Shown here: positions 5,783-13,324 of the stretch, piece after piece
Numbering within the stretch: position 1 is the stretch's first letter
Layout: the number at the start of each line of letters is the position of its first letter
Assembly: GCA_035362715.1 (NCBI GenBank)
Contig: DAOSDU010000023.1
Coordinates: 1 to 13,324 of the forward strand
Length of the DNA: 13,324 nt
Direction of reading: 5' to 3'
Source of the DNA: Methanofastidiosum sp.
GTDB lineage: Archaea; Methanobacteriota_B; Thermococci; Methanofastidiosales; Methanofastidiosaceae
The notes under the pieces: generated by a model
What the model saw: the letters and a program-made list of their open reading frames with translations, nothing else
The model's database searches: none
What the model was told of the DNA's origin: nothing
Translations under genes and position numbers: made by a program

Positions 5783-6976
5783 TTATTTCCCCTTCTTAGC
5801 TCTTAATTTTTTTAAAGATATCAATCCAAATAGTGGCCCTAAAAATAGGATTGAGAATGTATACTTCCAGCTGACAATGTCTACAACTATTGGGATTAGC
5901 TTAATTGAGATAATTGATATAAAGAACCCAATTGCAAGTTGGATTGTTACTGCTGTTCCCATATATTTTTTATCGCCTACTTCTGTGGCAAGTCCCGAAT
6001 ATTGGGGGCTATCTGCGACAGCCGCCATTCCCCAAATCAAGGCAATAATAATCATTGCAACATTATTAACTCCAAAAGTAAATCCGATTATCAACGAACA
6101 AAAACCACTTATTGAAAGCATCAAAATATTAAAATCTGCTTTGCCAATCTTATCTGCAAAAATACCGCCGAAGAATGTTGTTAAAGATCCAAATAAGAAG
6201 ATTAAGAAAGTGATCAATGAAAAGAAAAATATTGAATTATTATTGGCCCCAGATCTTAAGTATGATTCCCTCAAAAAAATTGGAATCCACGCCCACATTG
6301 CATAGAGCTCCCACATATGGCCAAAATATCCATAATTTACTAATTTAAGTCTCTCATTTTTCAAAATGTCTTTTAGATTATCTATCCTGAATTTTATTGT
6401 TCCTGCAGTGTATGGTCCTTCTTTTACAAATACAAACACTAATATGGCGCTGACCAAAGAAGCAAGGCCTGAGAAACTTATTAGTATTCTCCATTCAGGT
6501 ATACTTGTTAGATTAAAAAGATATGGCATTCCAGAACCTAGTGCCAATGAGGCCCCCATGCATCCAACTGCAAACCCTCTTTCTTTTTGAAACCAAGAAG
6601 ATGCCAGCTTCATACCTGGTGGATAGACTCCAGCTAAGAAAAATCCTGTAAAGAATCTTACCAACAATAATGCAAAAAAAGATTCTACGAAGAATGCCAC
6701 GATGAAACTTGTAACCCCTCCCAGTGCGGCAGAGATGGCAAATACATTTTTTGTTTTAAATACATCTGGCAAGTTAAGAACTGCATAAGTTAGAGCCCCT
6801 ACAATAAATCCTATTGTAACTATTATGCTCAATAAACTTTTTTCAGAATTTGTAAGACTGAAATACTCTGTTAATTCTGGTATTACTGCATTTGCACTAA
6901 ACCACAGAGAAAATGATAGAATTGCAGATACCGATAAGATGATTAGAATTTTCCAGCGTAATTCTAAACGGAACAT
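5783..6976 (-). CDS. major facilitator superfamily transporter
   Basis: This 397-residue protein has about 12 predicted transmembrane helices, split by a charged central loop (about 186-215). Between TM8 and TM9 it keeps an MFS motif-A copy, GGIFADKIGK (270-279); the N-terminal copy is degenerate (LNLPDVFKTKN). The TM4-TM5 region, with GVYPPG then a tryptophan and KERGFAVG (about 116-138), resembles NarK/anion-type and sugar-acid MFS members. A WELYAMWAW stretch at 222-230 is unusually rich in aromatics and may line the pore. The substrate is unknown. It is probably a secondary transporter in the cytoplasmic membrane, first gene of an operon with the DUF454 protein. Confidence 0.9.
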   Translation of the reverse strand: MFRLELRWKILIILSVSAILSFSLWFSANAVIPELTEYFSLTNSEKSLLSIIVTIGFIVGALTYAVLNLPDVFKTKNVFAISAALGGVTSFIVAFFVESFFALLLVRFFTGFFLAGVYPPGMKLASSWFQKERGFAVGCMGASLALGSGMPYLFNLTSIPEWRILISFSGLASLVSAILVFVFVKEGPYTAGTIKFRIDNLKDILKNERLKLVNYGYFGHMWELYAMWAWIPIFLRESYLRSGANNNSIFFFSLITFLIFLFGSLTTFFGGIFADKIGKADFNILMLSISGFCSLIIGFTFGVNNVAMIIIALIWGMAAVADSPQYSGLATEVGDKKYMGTAVTIQLAIGFFISIISIKLIPIVVDIVSWKYTFSILFLGPLFGLISLKKLRAKKGK

Positions 6977-6996
6977 AGATTAATAAATATTTAAGG

Positions 6997-7007
6997 AAAT
7001 ATAAAGG
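6997..7007 (-). promoter_or_regulatory. TATA box of the MFS-DUF454 operon
   Basis: The minus strand reads CCTTTATATTT, an excellent box A, 21-31 bases before the ATG at 6976. Spacing implies a leaderless transcript, and no Shine-Dalgarno sequence is present. Confidence 0.65.
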
Positions 7008-7144
7008 TTGCTTTCTGAAATTTTATGTATTGAATGCGATAAAGATATTACCAAATCAATGACAAATACCAATTTCCTGATCTTTTCTTTATGGAAGAGC
7101 AAGATATCGATGAGATTGATAAGGCCAATAAAAGTGAAGCTTAA
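7008..7144 (+). pseudogene. possible decayed or frameshifted micro-gene with a CxxC motif
   Basis: The gap between the MFS promoter and tRNA-Tyr is otherwise empty. From a TTG at 7008 one frame reads LSEILCIECDK (a CxxC zinc-knuckle look). Re-reading one base back around 7043 enters a second frame that begins RYYQINDKYQFPDLFF and ends in an acidic tail with TAA at 7142-7144. Joined, they give a protein-like peptide of about 45 residues. The junction lies in an A run, so a lost A (mutation or sequencing error) would explain it. There is no credible start signal. Chance is a serious alternative. Confidence 0.2.
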
Positions 7145-7160
7145 TTTAGAAATCAATAAG

Positions 7161-7173
7161 AAAAAACTCAAAA
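7161..7173 (-). terminator. T-tract terminator after tRNA-Tyr
   Basis: Directly after the tRNA 3' end the minus strand has a T4 run (7170-7173) and then a T6 run (7161-7166), matching archaeal oligo-T termination. Confidence 0.5.
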
Positions 7174-7174
7174 G

Positions 7175-7249
7175 TCCCGGCGGCCGGATTTGAACCAGCG
7201 ATCCGTGGATCTACAGTCCACTGCCCTAACCAGACTAGGCCACGCCGGG
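7175..7249 (-). tRNA. tRNA-Tyr (anticodon GUA)
   Basis: The minus strand folds into a 75-base cloverleaf. The acceptor is CCCGGCG pairing with CGCCGGG, giving the C1-G72 pair typical of archaeal tRNA-Tyr, with discriminator A. The D arm starts GCCTAG and the anticodon stem is GTGGA/TCCAC around the loop CTGTAGA (anticodon GTA). The variable region is five bases and the T arm is GCTGG-TTCAAAT-CCGGC. CCA is not encoded and no intron interrupts the anticodon loop. Confidence 0.96.
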
Positions 7250-7268
7250 CTACATGAAGTTAAATGAA

Positions 7269-7280
7269 CTTATTTTAAAG
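7269..7280 (-). promoter_or_regulatory. TATA box of tRNA-Tyr
   Basis: The minus strand reads CTTTAAAATAAG, 20-31 bases before the tRNA 5' end, in the short gap between the pckA-like gene and the tRNA. It gives the tRNA its own promoter. Confidence 0.5.
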
Positions 7281-7294
7281 CTTTTCGGTGTTCA

Positions 7295-9079
7295 CTAATA
7301 ATAAGCGTCATAGAATTTTTTGATTTCTTTTTGCGAAGGTATTCTAATCTCATCCCAGATGCTTATGATGTCTTCTAGATATGCAAATTTACTTTGCGAG
7401 GAAAAAATATTGTGGAGGAAATTCTTTCTTTCTTTTATATCAATCTTGACAAATTCCAAATAATCATGGGGGGAATAATAATTAAGAGGGTTGAATCTCT
7501 CCCCAAAATTCTTCATACTATGAACTTCACTGAGCTCTTTAGGTGATGGAACTAGGTAGCCGTAAACTGGATCTTCTACCCAGTTTTTAATAAGTCCATG
7601 TGCAGAGAGTTTAAGGAGTGTTTTTGAGTCTGAAACAGTAATTTTTTCTCCACCAATAGATTTGCCCTCTAGATCAAACTCACCAACAAAACCGGTATTG
7701 ATGATTAAAAAGTTTATTTTCCCATTATGCCCAAGTCCCATGTCCAAGAATACTTTCTTTTTCAGAACTGCCTGATCGGCTTGCTCTCTTGCCATAAAGT
7801 CAGTTGCAGAATAAGATCTTACCCTAGTTCCGGGAACCTTACCTGAAATAGCAGAGGTAATTATGCTCTCACAAGCACTGTCAAATGCAACTGCCATAAG
7901 TGGGTCAGTCACCTTAATTATGGGATTAAATATATCATATCTCTTAAAGCTCAAAACGAAATTTCTGAGGTACTTGTCCTTTTTGCCCCAAGAAGAGTTC
8001 AAATCACTGAAGAGAAAAATGAATCTGCCATTAGTTGTTCCACTCTTTTCATAGCTCTTGGTAAGTAATGAGCCTACTTCGCCAGTTGCCTCGGGGATTT
8101 CTACATTGTAACCATTTATGCTTTTCTTAACGTATTCGACACCTTCGCAGTCAATGTTCATTGCCAAAACAATATGTTTTCTGTCTTTAGATTTCATCAA
8201 ACCCGGATACTCTGGGCTTTTCTCAGACAGCCCTTCTGATTTTGCAAAGCTTGCAGCTTCAAGGCCAACTAGTTTTACGTCAACTATTTTTCCATCTTTA
8301 GAAATAACTTTACCTAGAATAGCATCATCCTGTTCAAGATTGGGCCCAACGGTCAGTGTAGTTTTCCCCGTACCGCTAAGTCCTATTATAACAGAGCTTT
8401 CAGAAAGTCCCGCATGGAAGGAGATCATCTCATCAGATTCTCCCCTGTTCCAGACCATAGTTAAATTGGGTTTTTTGAAGGCGCCACCAAAATAATCGAT
8501 TCCAAGGTTCAAAACACATCTAATATCGTTTTTCATCTCAGTAAAATCATAAAGTGAAAGTGGCTCGTTCTCATTGTATTCTGGCCAGACTTTCTTTATA
8601 CGATTAACATATTCTTCTGGAAGTTTTTCAGGAACTATGAAGTTGTAGCAGCTTGGTTTTATCCCGTCTTTTGGAGGGAACACCATCATCTTTCCCATCC
8701 ATGAGATGTAAGCACTTTGTGGATTTTCTACGCTTACAACTGACCTTATACCCACTTCATATCCATTTTCTCCCTGTATACCATCTGCAACAATAAGCTT
8801 AGGTTTCGCTCTAAGATAGTCCATGACTATGCTAAAAATAGCTTTTCCTGTAACAATATCAAATCCTTTTTGGCCTACTCCAAGCTTATACCCTTTTGGC
8901 ACCATGTAATGGACTTGATCTGGCCTCCTCCCTTTTTGTGTAGAAGCAAAAAGGTACTGCCCGTCCTTTGTAATGACATAATATGGTTTTAGATAATTAA
9001 TATAAAATTCATCAGAAGGATTTAAAAAAATCCTATCTTCTGGAATGGTAAGATCCTCAGAAACATTAAAGCCACTCAT
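7295..9079 (-). CDS. divergent ATP-dependent PEP carboxykinase-like protein
   Basis: ATP-type PEPCK interconverts oxaloacetate plus ATP and PEP plus CO2 plus ADP. This 594-residue protein keeps the fold's landmarks: YFGGAFKK (196-203) matching the family YAGE-KK with its substrate lysine, FHAG (H222, a metal-ligand position), a perfect P-loop GLSGTGKTT (233-241) and LIINTG (458-463). However, the usual kinase-2 DDEHGW is replaced by DDAILGK (251-257), and the following EGGCYAK by EAASFAK (273-279). It is also longer than the usual 530 or so residues, with a C-terminal extension. The family is clear but the reaction is not certain, so no gene symbol is given. Start chosen at ATG 9079, with TATA-like GAATATAG 25-32 bases upstream; a GTG at 9088 would add three residues. 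It lies just downstream of the recJ-like gene. Confidence 0.8.
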   Translation of the reverse strand: MSGFNVSEDLTIPEDRIFLNPSDEFYINYLKPYYVITKDGQYLFASTQKGRRPDQVHYMVPKGYKLGVGQKGFDIVTGKAIFSIVMDYLRAKPKLIVADGIQGENGYEVGIRSVVSVENPQSAYISWMGKMMVFPPKDGIKPSCYNFIVPEKLPEEYVNRIKKVWPEYNENEPLSLYDFTEMKNDIRCVLNLGIDYFGGAFKKPNLTMVWNRGESDEMISFHAGLSESSVIIGLSGTGKTTLTVGPNLEQDDAILGKVISKDGKIVDVKLVGLEAASFAKSEGLSEKSPEYPGLMKSKDRKHIVLAMNIDCEGVEYVKKSINGYNVEIPEATGEVGSLLTKSYEKSGTTNGRFIFLFSDLNSSWGKKDKYLRNFVLSFKRYDIFNPIIKVTDPLMAVAFDSACESIITSAISGKVPGTRVRSYSATDFMAREQADQAVLKKKVFLDMGLGHNGKINFLIINTGFVGEFDLEGKSIGGEKITVSDSKTLLKLSAHGLIKNWVEDPVYGYLVPSPKELSEVHSMKNFGERFNPLNYYSPHDYLEFVKIDIKERKNFLHNIFSSQSKFAYLEDIISIWDEIRIPSQKEIKKFYDAYY

Positions 9080-9089
9080 AAAAAACACT

Positions 9090-10484
9090 CTATATGCTAG
9101 TTGCTATATTCTCTTCAAATATATGTAAAAATTCTGTTAACTTTTCAATTGGTACATAGGCCCCACATGCTGGGGGGTGGCCTCCTCCTTTGCCACCTAC
9201 AGATTCTGCACTCTTCTTTATCTCTTTTCCTAAATTTAAGCCTTTAAGTACCAACAATCTTGAGCAGCGTGCAGAGATTTTATAAACATTTGGGTCATTC
9301 GGCAACGTTGTATAAGCAACTATAGGTAAAAAGGGGTCAGTATCTCTATTTCCAAGAACTAAACTTGCCACGGTACCTACTATTGTATCATTTATGCCGC
9401 TTCCATCAAAGTACTGAAACTTCCCTTTCATGACCACCCCTCTGCTCTCAACAAGGCTCATGCTTCGTGCAATATTCTTTCTGTGCTTTCTAAGTAGTCC
9501 TAACAGTATATCGTAGTATATTCCTCTGTTACCCTTGCAGACATAAAATCCTACTTCAGGTCTGCCATTTTTACCGCAAGCATTAAGACAAGTTGCAAAC
9601 TCTGAAGCATCTCTCAAAGGGCTTCTATCCTCTTCTTGGATAAGTGAGTAAGATTCTCCCATAATCATCTGTGGGATAAAAGAAACATATTCTTGAGGGA
9701 CTGCCGTTATTGTCTTTCTTATTATTTCTGTTGCAAGCTTTCTCTTCTCATCACATGTCATGTCTGACACAGTTCTCCAGTCACCTTCATAACAAGGGAT
9801 TTCCAAGCTATTTAGAAGTGCCATTGCATTCGAATCGCTTCCCGTAACGCCCGGTATTGGGGGGTCTGAGAAATACTGAAGTGATTTGTAGATAGGCCTT
9901 GTTGACCGGCCGTACAAAAGTAAATCTTCTTCGGCTTTGACCAAACCTACCTCTATGCTATCTAAGAGGATGTCCCGATTTAATCCTTTTAGCCCGCCCC
10001 AGGAGCCCTGCATATCCCCAACTGCTCCGACTATTGCAATTGAAGATAGATCTTTGTTGTTACTGTCAAGTTCTAAAGACAAAAGATATGCTAGTCCTGA
10101 ACCGCTGACCTCCTCCGATCCGCTATACCCAAATCTGTTTGGATTAACTTCTAGAAAAGGAGTTTCGGGGTACTCCCCCTGGTGGTGGTCTAGGATAATT
10201 ATATCCTTGTCTTTATGTTCTGACATTAAATAATCTATCTGACCGCTTCCCATATCAAGGAATATGGTGAGATCTGCTAAATGGGAAGCAGGAATACCAT
10301 CAAGAGAGGTAAAATGAACATCGTGATTAATGTTGAGCCTGTCCAATGCAAGGGACAGAATTGATGCAGCGGAAATTCCGTCGGCATCGATATGAGAAAT
10401 AATCTTGACTTTAGAACCCTTGGATTCAAGAATTTTATCCTTTGCCTTTAATAATAGTTCAGCGAATCCAGAATCCATATCCAT
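9090..10484 (-). CDS. archaeal RecJ-like DHH exonuclease (GAN family)
   Basis: This 464-residue DHH-DHHA1 phosphoesterase belongs to the archaeal RecJ group that includes GAN, the GINS-associated 5'-3' single-strand nuclease, counterpart of eukaryotic Cdc45. Metal-binding motifs are complete: SHIDADG (H31, D33, D35), FLDMG (D77), LDHHQ (D99-H101) and GAVGD (D157). The C-terminal DHHA1 substrate-binding motif GGKGGGHPPACG (430-441) is also intact, so it should be catalytically active on DNA or RNA ends (replication, repair or RNA decay). Archaea often have several RecJ paralogues, and sequence alone does not show which one binds GINS. Start ATG 10484 or 10478 (two codons later); the TATA box fits the latter slightly better. 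The gene ends 10 bases before the pckA-like ATG. Confidence 0.9.
   Translation of the reverse strand: MDMDSGFAELLLKAKDKILESKGSKVKIISHIDADGISAASILSLALDRLNINHDVHFTSLDGIPASHLADLTIFLDMGSGQIDYLMSEHKDKDIIILDHHQGEYPETPFLEVNPNRFGYSGSEEVSGSGLAYLLSLELDSNNKDLSSIAIVGAVGDMQGSWGGLKGLNRDILLDSIEVGLVKAEEDLLLYGRSTRPIYKSLQYFSDPPIPGVTGSDSNAMALLNSLEIPCYEGDWRTVSDMTCDEKRKLATEIIRKTITAVPQEYVSFIPQMIMGESYSLIQEEDRSPLRDASEFATCLNACGKNGRPEVGFYVCKGNRGIYYDILLGLLRKHRKNIARSMSLVESRGVVMKGKFQYFDGSGINDTIVGTVASLVLGNRDTDPFLPIVAYTTLPNDPNVYKISARCSRLLVLKGLNLGKEIKKSAESVGGKGGGHPPACGAYVPIEKLTEFLHIFEENIATSI
9104..9111 (-). promoter_or_regulatory. possible internal TATA box for the pckA-like gene
   Basis: On the minus strand GAATATAG lies 25-32 bases before the ATG at 9079, inside the 3' end of the recJ-like gene. 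It could allow separate leaderless transcription. It is a weak match. Confidence 0.3.
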
Positions 10485-10498
10485 ATTTGAAGCGTGTC

Positions 10499-10509
10499 AT
10501 ATATATAGG
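10499..10509 (-). promoter_or_regulatory. TATA box of the recJ-like gene
   Basis: The minus strand reads CCTATATATAT, 15-25 bases before the ATG at 10484 and 21-31 before the in-frame ATG at 10478. It lies in the 62-base gap after uvrC, so the nuclease need not depend on uvrC transcription. Confidence 0.55.
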
Positions 10510-10546
10510 TTTTGTTTTGGGTATCCAATTTCGTCTATCGATAATC

Positions 10547-12271
10547 TTATTTCAAAGCTTTAACATAATTAAAAATACCCTCGGAAAGGGCGCTGTTTTT
10601 AATAACATCATCAATCTCCTCAATTCTTGCATTCTTTAGATTTTCAATAGATCCAAATCTTTCAAGTAGCCTGGATTTTCTTTTAGGTCCAAGACCTTTT
10701 ATATCATCTAGGGGGGAGTGAATGCTTGCTTTTCTTTTCATGTTTCTTAGATTCTTTATCGCAAATCTATGGGCCTCATCCCTAATCCTCATTAGAAGGT
10801 TCTTAGAGTCAGCATCCATATCTGGATTTAGCCCATCCTCAAGATAAAGATCCTCTTCCTGCTTTGCAAGGGCAACAGTTGGTATTTCAAGGCCGAGAGA
10901 TTCGAGTGCATCAAGGGCCGTGTTCAAATGACCCTTTCCACCGTCAATCAATAAAAGGTCTGGCAGTGATTCTTTGTGCTTAAATCGTCTGTTTAGTACC
11001 TCCCTTAGGGAAGATATGTCATCCTGGCCAATCACAGTCTTTACCTTATATATTCTGTAGTTCTCCTTTGACGGTTTGCCATCAATGAAAGTTACCTGAG
11101 ATCCCACTATTATCTCTGGGCCTATATTTGAAATATCATACCCCTCAATTCTTTTGGGTAGATCTTCAAGGCCAAGTGAAGTCATAATCCCTTCGAGCGG
11201 TGATTTCTTTTTCGATGATAAGTAAAGCTCGGCATTTTTTGTTGCAAGAAGCACTTCTTCCTTTTCACGAATCGATGAAGCCGGAGTTATTTTTATATCA
11301 TATTTCCCGTTTGATAAAAATTCTTGGATCTCCTCTTTATCGGGTATATCAAAAGGCAAGATAATTTTGTTTGGCAAAAATTCTTCCCTATAATGCTGCT
11401 TTAGAAATGATGACAAAGTATCCTCTCTATCAAACAAGGATTCTTCTATTTGGTAATTTTTAGTTCCTGTAAGTACCCCGCCTCTCACCATAACTACGCA
11501 GATGCATATTGATTCTTTGTCGTAATAGCCTATGATGTCCTTATTTATTGGGGTATCTAGGAAGATTTTCTGCTGCTCCATTGACTTTCTGATTGCATCT
11601 ATTTTATCCCTTAGAACTAAGGCTTTTTCGTATTCCTGATCTTTCGAGGAGGAGTTCATTTCATCGCTTAGCTTTGATATTAGCTCTTCTCCTCTGTTTT
11701 CAAAAAACATCAATAGCTCATCTACTCTGTTATTATACTCCTCTTTAGATTTAGGATCAGAACATGGCGCTGTACATCTTTCTATATAAAAATTAAGGCA
11801 CGGTTTTTTACCCATTTTTTTACAGCTTCTTATCTTGAATATGTTCCTTGCAAGCGCAAGCATTTTTCTAGCTGAACCCACGTCAGAATATGGGCCAAAA
11901 TAATATGCGCCGTCTTCTTCAATCTTTCTTGAAACTATGATCTTTGGGAATTTTTCATTTGTTATTTTGATATAAGGATACTTCTTATCGTCTCTAAAAT
12001 GAATGTTATACCTGGGCTTGTATTTTTTTATGAAATTATACTCAAGTAAAAGTGCCTCTGTTTCATTATCTGTAGCAACATACTCTATATCATCTACCCT
12101 GCTCATGAGAAAAGATACTCTATCTGGAATATTTTTCTGGAAATATGAAGCAAGTCTCTTCTTTAGGGATTTTGCCTTTCCCACGTAAAGAACATTCCCT
12201 TTGGAGTCCTTCATAATGTAGACGCCGGGCTCTTCTGGAAAATTTTTTGTTATATACATATCATTGCTCAT
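10547..12271 (-). CDS. uvrC: excinuclease ABC subunit C
   Basis: UvrC makes both incisions around bulky DNA lesions after UvrA-UvrB recognition. All domains are present in 574 residues: GIY-YIG nuclease for the 3' cut (about 10-95, with PGVYIMKD, YVGKAKSLKKR and N-terminal TEALLLEYNFIKKYKPRYNI); a four-cysteine cluster C150, C158, C166, C170 in the RSC/CLNFYIERCTAPC pattern (4Fe-4S ligands); the UVR UvrB-contact helix pair (about 208-237); an RNase H-like endonuclease for the 5' cut with EGYDIS (D379), LLIDGGKGH (D443) and DEAHR (H501); and helix-hairpin-helix DNA binding (about 522-556). Length is somewhat shorter than E. coli UvrC (about 610). UvrABC in archaea is generally considered acquired from bacteria. 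uvrA and uvrB are not in the window. Starts at 12271 or 12259 are both plausible. Confidence 0.97.
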   Translation of the reverse strand: MSNDMYITKNFPEEPGVYIMKDSKGNVLYVGKAKSLKKRLASYFQKNIPDRVSFLMSRVDDIEYVATDNETEALLLEYNFIKKYKPRYNIHFRDDKKYPYIKITNEKFPKIIVSRKIEEDGAYYFGPYSDVGSARKMLALARNIFKIRSCKKMGKKPCLNFYIERCTAPCSDPKSKEEYNNRVDELLMFFENRGEELISKLSDEMNSSSKDQEYEKALVLRDKIDAIRKSMEQQKIFLDTPINKDIIGYYDKESICICVVMVRGGVLTGTKNYQIEESLFDREDTLSSFLKQHYREEFLPNKIILPFDIPDKEEIQEFLSNGKYDIKITPASSIREKEEVLLATKNAELYLSSKKKSPLEGIMTSLGLEDLPKRIEGYDISNIGPEIIVGSQVTFIDGKPSKENYRIYKVKTVIGQDDISSLREVLNRRFKHKESLPDLLLIDGGKGHLNTALDALESLGLEIPTVALAKQEEDLYLEDGLNPDMDADSKNLLMRIRDEAHRFAIKNLRNMKRKASIHSPLDDIKGLGPKRKSRLLERFGSIENLKNARIEEIDDVIKNSALSEGIFNYVKALK

Positions 12272-12282
12272 GACAATATTGG

Positions 12283-12307
12283 ATTTATATTCTTGAATTT
12301 AAACGTT
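12283..12307 (-). promoter_or_regulatory. promoter region of uvrC, two possible TATA boxes
   Basis: On the minus strand, a TTTAAA-type box (about 12295-12307) is 24-36 bases before the ATG at 12271. A second, ATATAAAT (12283-12290), is 24-31 bases before the in-frame ATG at 12259. Either gives a leaderless transcript, so the box choice decides the start. Confidence 0.4.
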
Positions 12308-12327
12308 TTTAAAATAAAATACAAAAG

Positions 12328-12336
12328 ATTTTAAAT
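12328..12336 (+). promoter_or_regulatory. TATA box of the AEC permease gene
   Basis: ATTTTAAAT is preceded by an AAAAG purine run (BRE-like). It predicts transcription from about 12358, leaving a short leader that carries AGAGGAA (12359-12365), five bases before the start codon. Confidence 0.45.
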
Positions 12337-12369
12337 CATGACTAATAACTAAAAGCCAAGAGGAATTAC

Positions 12370-13305
12370 TTGAGCGTTATACTTAGAACTTCAGTTCCAA
12401 TATTGCTTCTAATTGCTCTTGGATATCTATCAAGAAAGTATGGCATTCTTAAACACGGGGACGAAAGGGTCTTAAGTTCTTACATATATTACTTTGCACT
12501 TCCCTCGCTCTTTTTCATTAATATATACGAAGTTGAGTTTTCAAGAGAGATTATAAAATATGTTGTTGCAGGAATAACTCCAACTTTTGTTGCCCTAGCC
12601 ATTTTCATTGCTATTTTCATATTAGGGATTGTTAAAGATAAAAAAACACTTTATCTATTAATTGTTACAACTGTTTTTGGGAGTCTCGCCTTTTTCGGTA
12701 TACCCTTCATTGTATTTGCTTTTGGTACAGGGGAGCCTGAAAGATTAGCAGCACTATTTGCATCTACAATTAGTTTTGTAAGTGTTATTACTGCAACTTC
12801 AGTATTAGAACTATACAAACTCCACGGTGAAAAAAACTCTAGAGTAAAAACGCTTGTAAAGAGATTCTCAAAAAATCCTTTGATTATTTCAACTTTACTT
12901 GGTGTATCCATTAACCTAATAGGGTTTGAAGTTCCAATTTTTCTTTCTACTACCTTGCATAGTTTGGGGAGTACTACTTCGACTGTAGCTATTTTTATGC
13001 TTGGATTATTCTTTTTTGGAAGAAGTTATGGAAATTTAAAGGCCGCATTTGGATTAAGTCTTTTGAGAATAGTATTCTTGCCTTTAATTGCAATTATATT
13101 CTTGAAATTCGTATTTGTAGTCCCTTCATTTGAGAGCACTATTATAGTTCTTATGCATGGTATGCCTATCGCCGTTTCATCTATAGTGCTAAGTGAAAGG
13201 TACGACTTCTTCAAAGAAACAATAGCATCGCTTAATCTTATATCTGCCCTGCTTTCAGTGTTTTACCTTAACATATGGTTAATTATTCTAAAAACTATTT
13301 TCTGA
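12370..13305 (+). CDS. AEC-family (auxin efflux carrier-type) membrane transporter
   Basis: This 311-residue protein has about ten transmembrane helices in two five-helix halves, the layout of the AEC/bile-acid transporter fold. The N-terminal half has ILLLIALGYLSRKYGIL and the family-typical YYFALPSLFF (about 40-49). The charged loop around 145-170 separates it from the second half, which contains a proline-bearing VPIFLSTTL and HGMPIAVSS near 262-270. Bacterial members export malate or other organic anions, or amino acids; the substrate here cannot be told. The start is an unusual TTG at 12370, supported by AGAGGAA just upstream. The gene diverges from uvrC, with no evident functional link. 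Confidence 0.9.
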   Translation: MSVILRTSVPILLLIALGYLSRKYGILKHGDERVLSSYIYYFALPSLFFINIYEVEFSREIIKYVVAGITPTFVALAIFIAIFILGIVKDKKTLYLLIVTTVFGSLAFFGIPFIVFAFGTGEPERLAALFASTISFVSVITATSVLELYKLHGEKNSRVKTLVKRFSKNPLIISTLLGVSINLIGFEVPIFLSTTLHSLGSTTSTVAIFMLGLFFFGRSYGNLKAAFGLSLLRIVFLPLIAIIFLKFVFVVPSFESTIIVLMHGMPIAVSSIVLSERYDFFKETIASLNLISALLSVFYLNIWLIILKTIF

Positions 13306-13324
13306 TATTTATTTTGAAAGCTCT

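Noticed and set aside
5772..6305. 177-residue plus-strand open frame opposite the MFS gene
   Set aside because: It lies wholly antisense to a well-supported MFS transporter, and its hydrophobic, Ile/Pro-rich content is what an antisense frame of a membrane protein gives.
6980..7171. 63-residue minus-strand open frame between tRNA-Tyr and the MFS gene
   Set aside because: It covers the clear TATA box of the MFS operon, has no start signal, and its Leu/Ile/Ser-rich composition looks like AT-rich non-coding sequence.
8118..8495. 125-residue plus-strand open frame opposite the pckA-like gene
   Set aside because: It is antisense to the P-loop region of a recognisable protein; Ser/Pro-rich composition is typical of a shadow frame.
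1..13324. CRISPR array, insertion sequence, prophage or integration boundary
   Set aside because: No direct repeats with regular spacing, transposase or integrase genes, or att-like duplications of the two tRNA 3' ends were seen.

Overview
The window comes from an AT-rich euryarchaeal genome. The evidence is an archaeal fibrillarin rRNA methylase, a GAN/RecJ-like DHH nuclease, two tRNA genes that do not encode CCA, and TATA boxes about 25 bases upstream of many start codons, which suggests leaderless transcripts. A complete bacterial-type UvrC is present, as it is in several methanogen groups. I cannot name the species. A methanogen-related lineage such as Methanofastidiosales is only a guess.

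Left part (1-3360, all plus strand): the tail of an unknown gene, then truA, then tRNA-Gln(CUG). These are followed by a compact three-gene operon: a cobalamin-binding protein, a 132-residue helical protein, and a PAS-like/HisKA/HATPase histidine kinase. The cobalamin protein carries the Wx9EH signature that characterises CarH-type adenosylcobalamin photoreceptors, but it has no DNA-binding domain. The operon therefore looks like a B12-based (light, redox or cobalamin) sensory system that signals through a kinase. It is the most interesting item in the window.

Middle part (3416-7249): a small zinc-ribbon gene diverges from a winged-helix regulator gene, with an inverted repeat between them. 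The regulator ends tail-to-tail, with overlapping stop codons, against a fibrillarin operon (fibrillarin plus a small helical protein) on the minus strand. Upstream of that lies an MFS transporter-DUF454 membrane protein operon, also minus. Next come a gene-poor gap of about 200 bases that may hold a decayed zinc-finger micro-gene, and tRNA-Tyr(GUA) on the minus strand.

Right part (7295-13305): minus-strand pckA-like kinase, GAN/RecJ-like nuclease and uvrC, then a divergent AEC-family permease on the plus strand. The nuclease and pckA-like genes are nearly contiguous. The PckA-like protein keeps a perfect P-loop but lacks the usual kinase-2 motif, so its exact reaction is uncertain. Most of the other genes are housekeeping RNA modification, DNA repair and transport functions.
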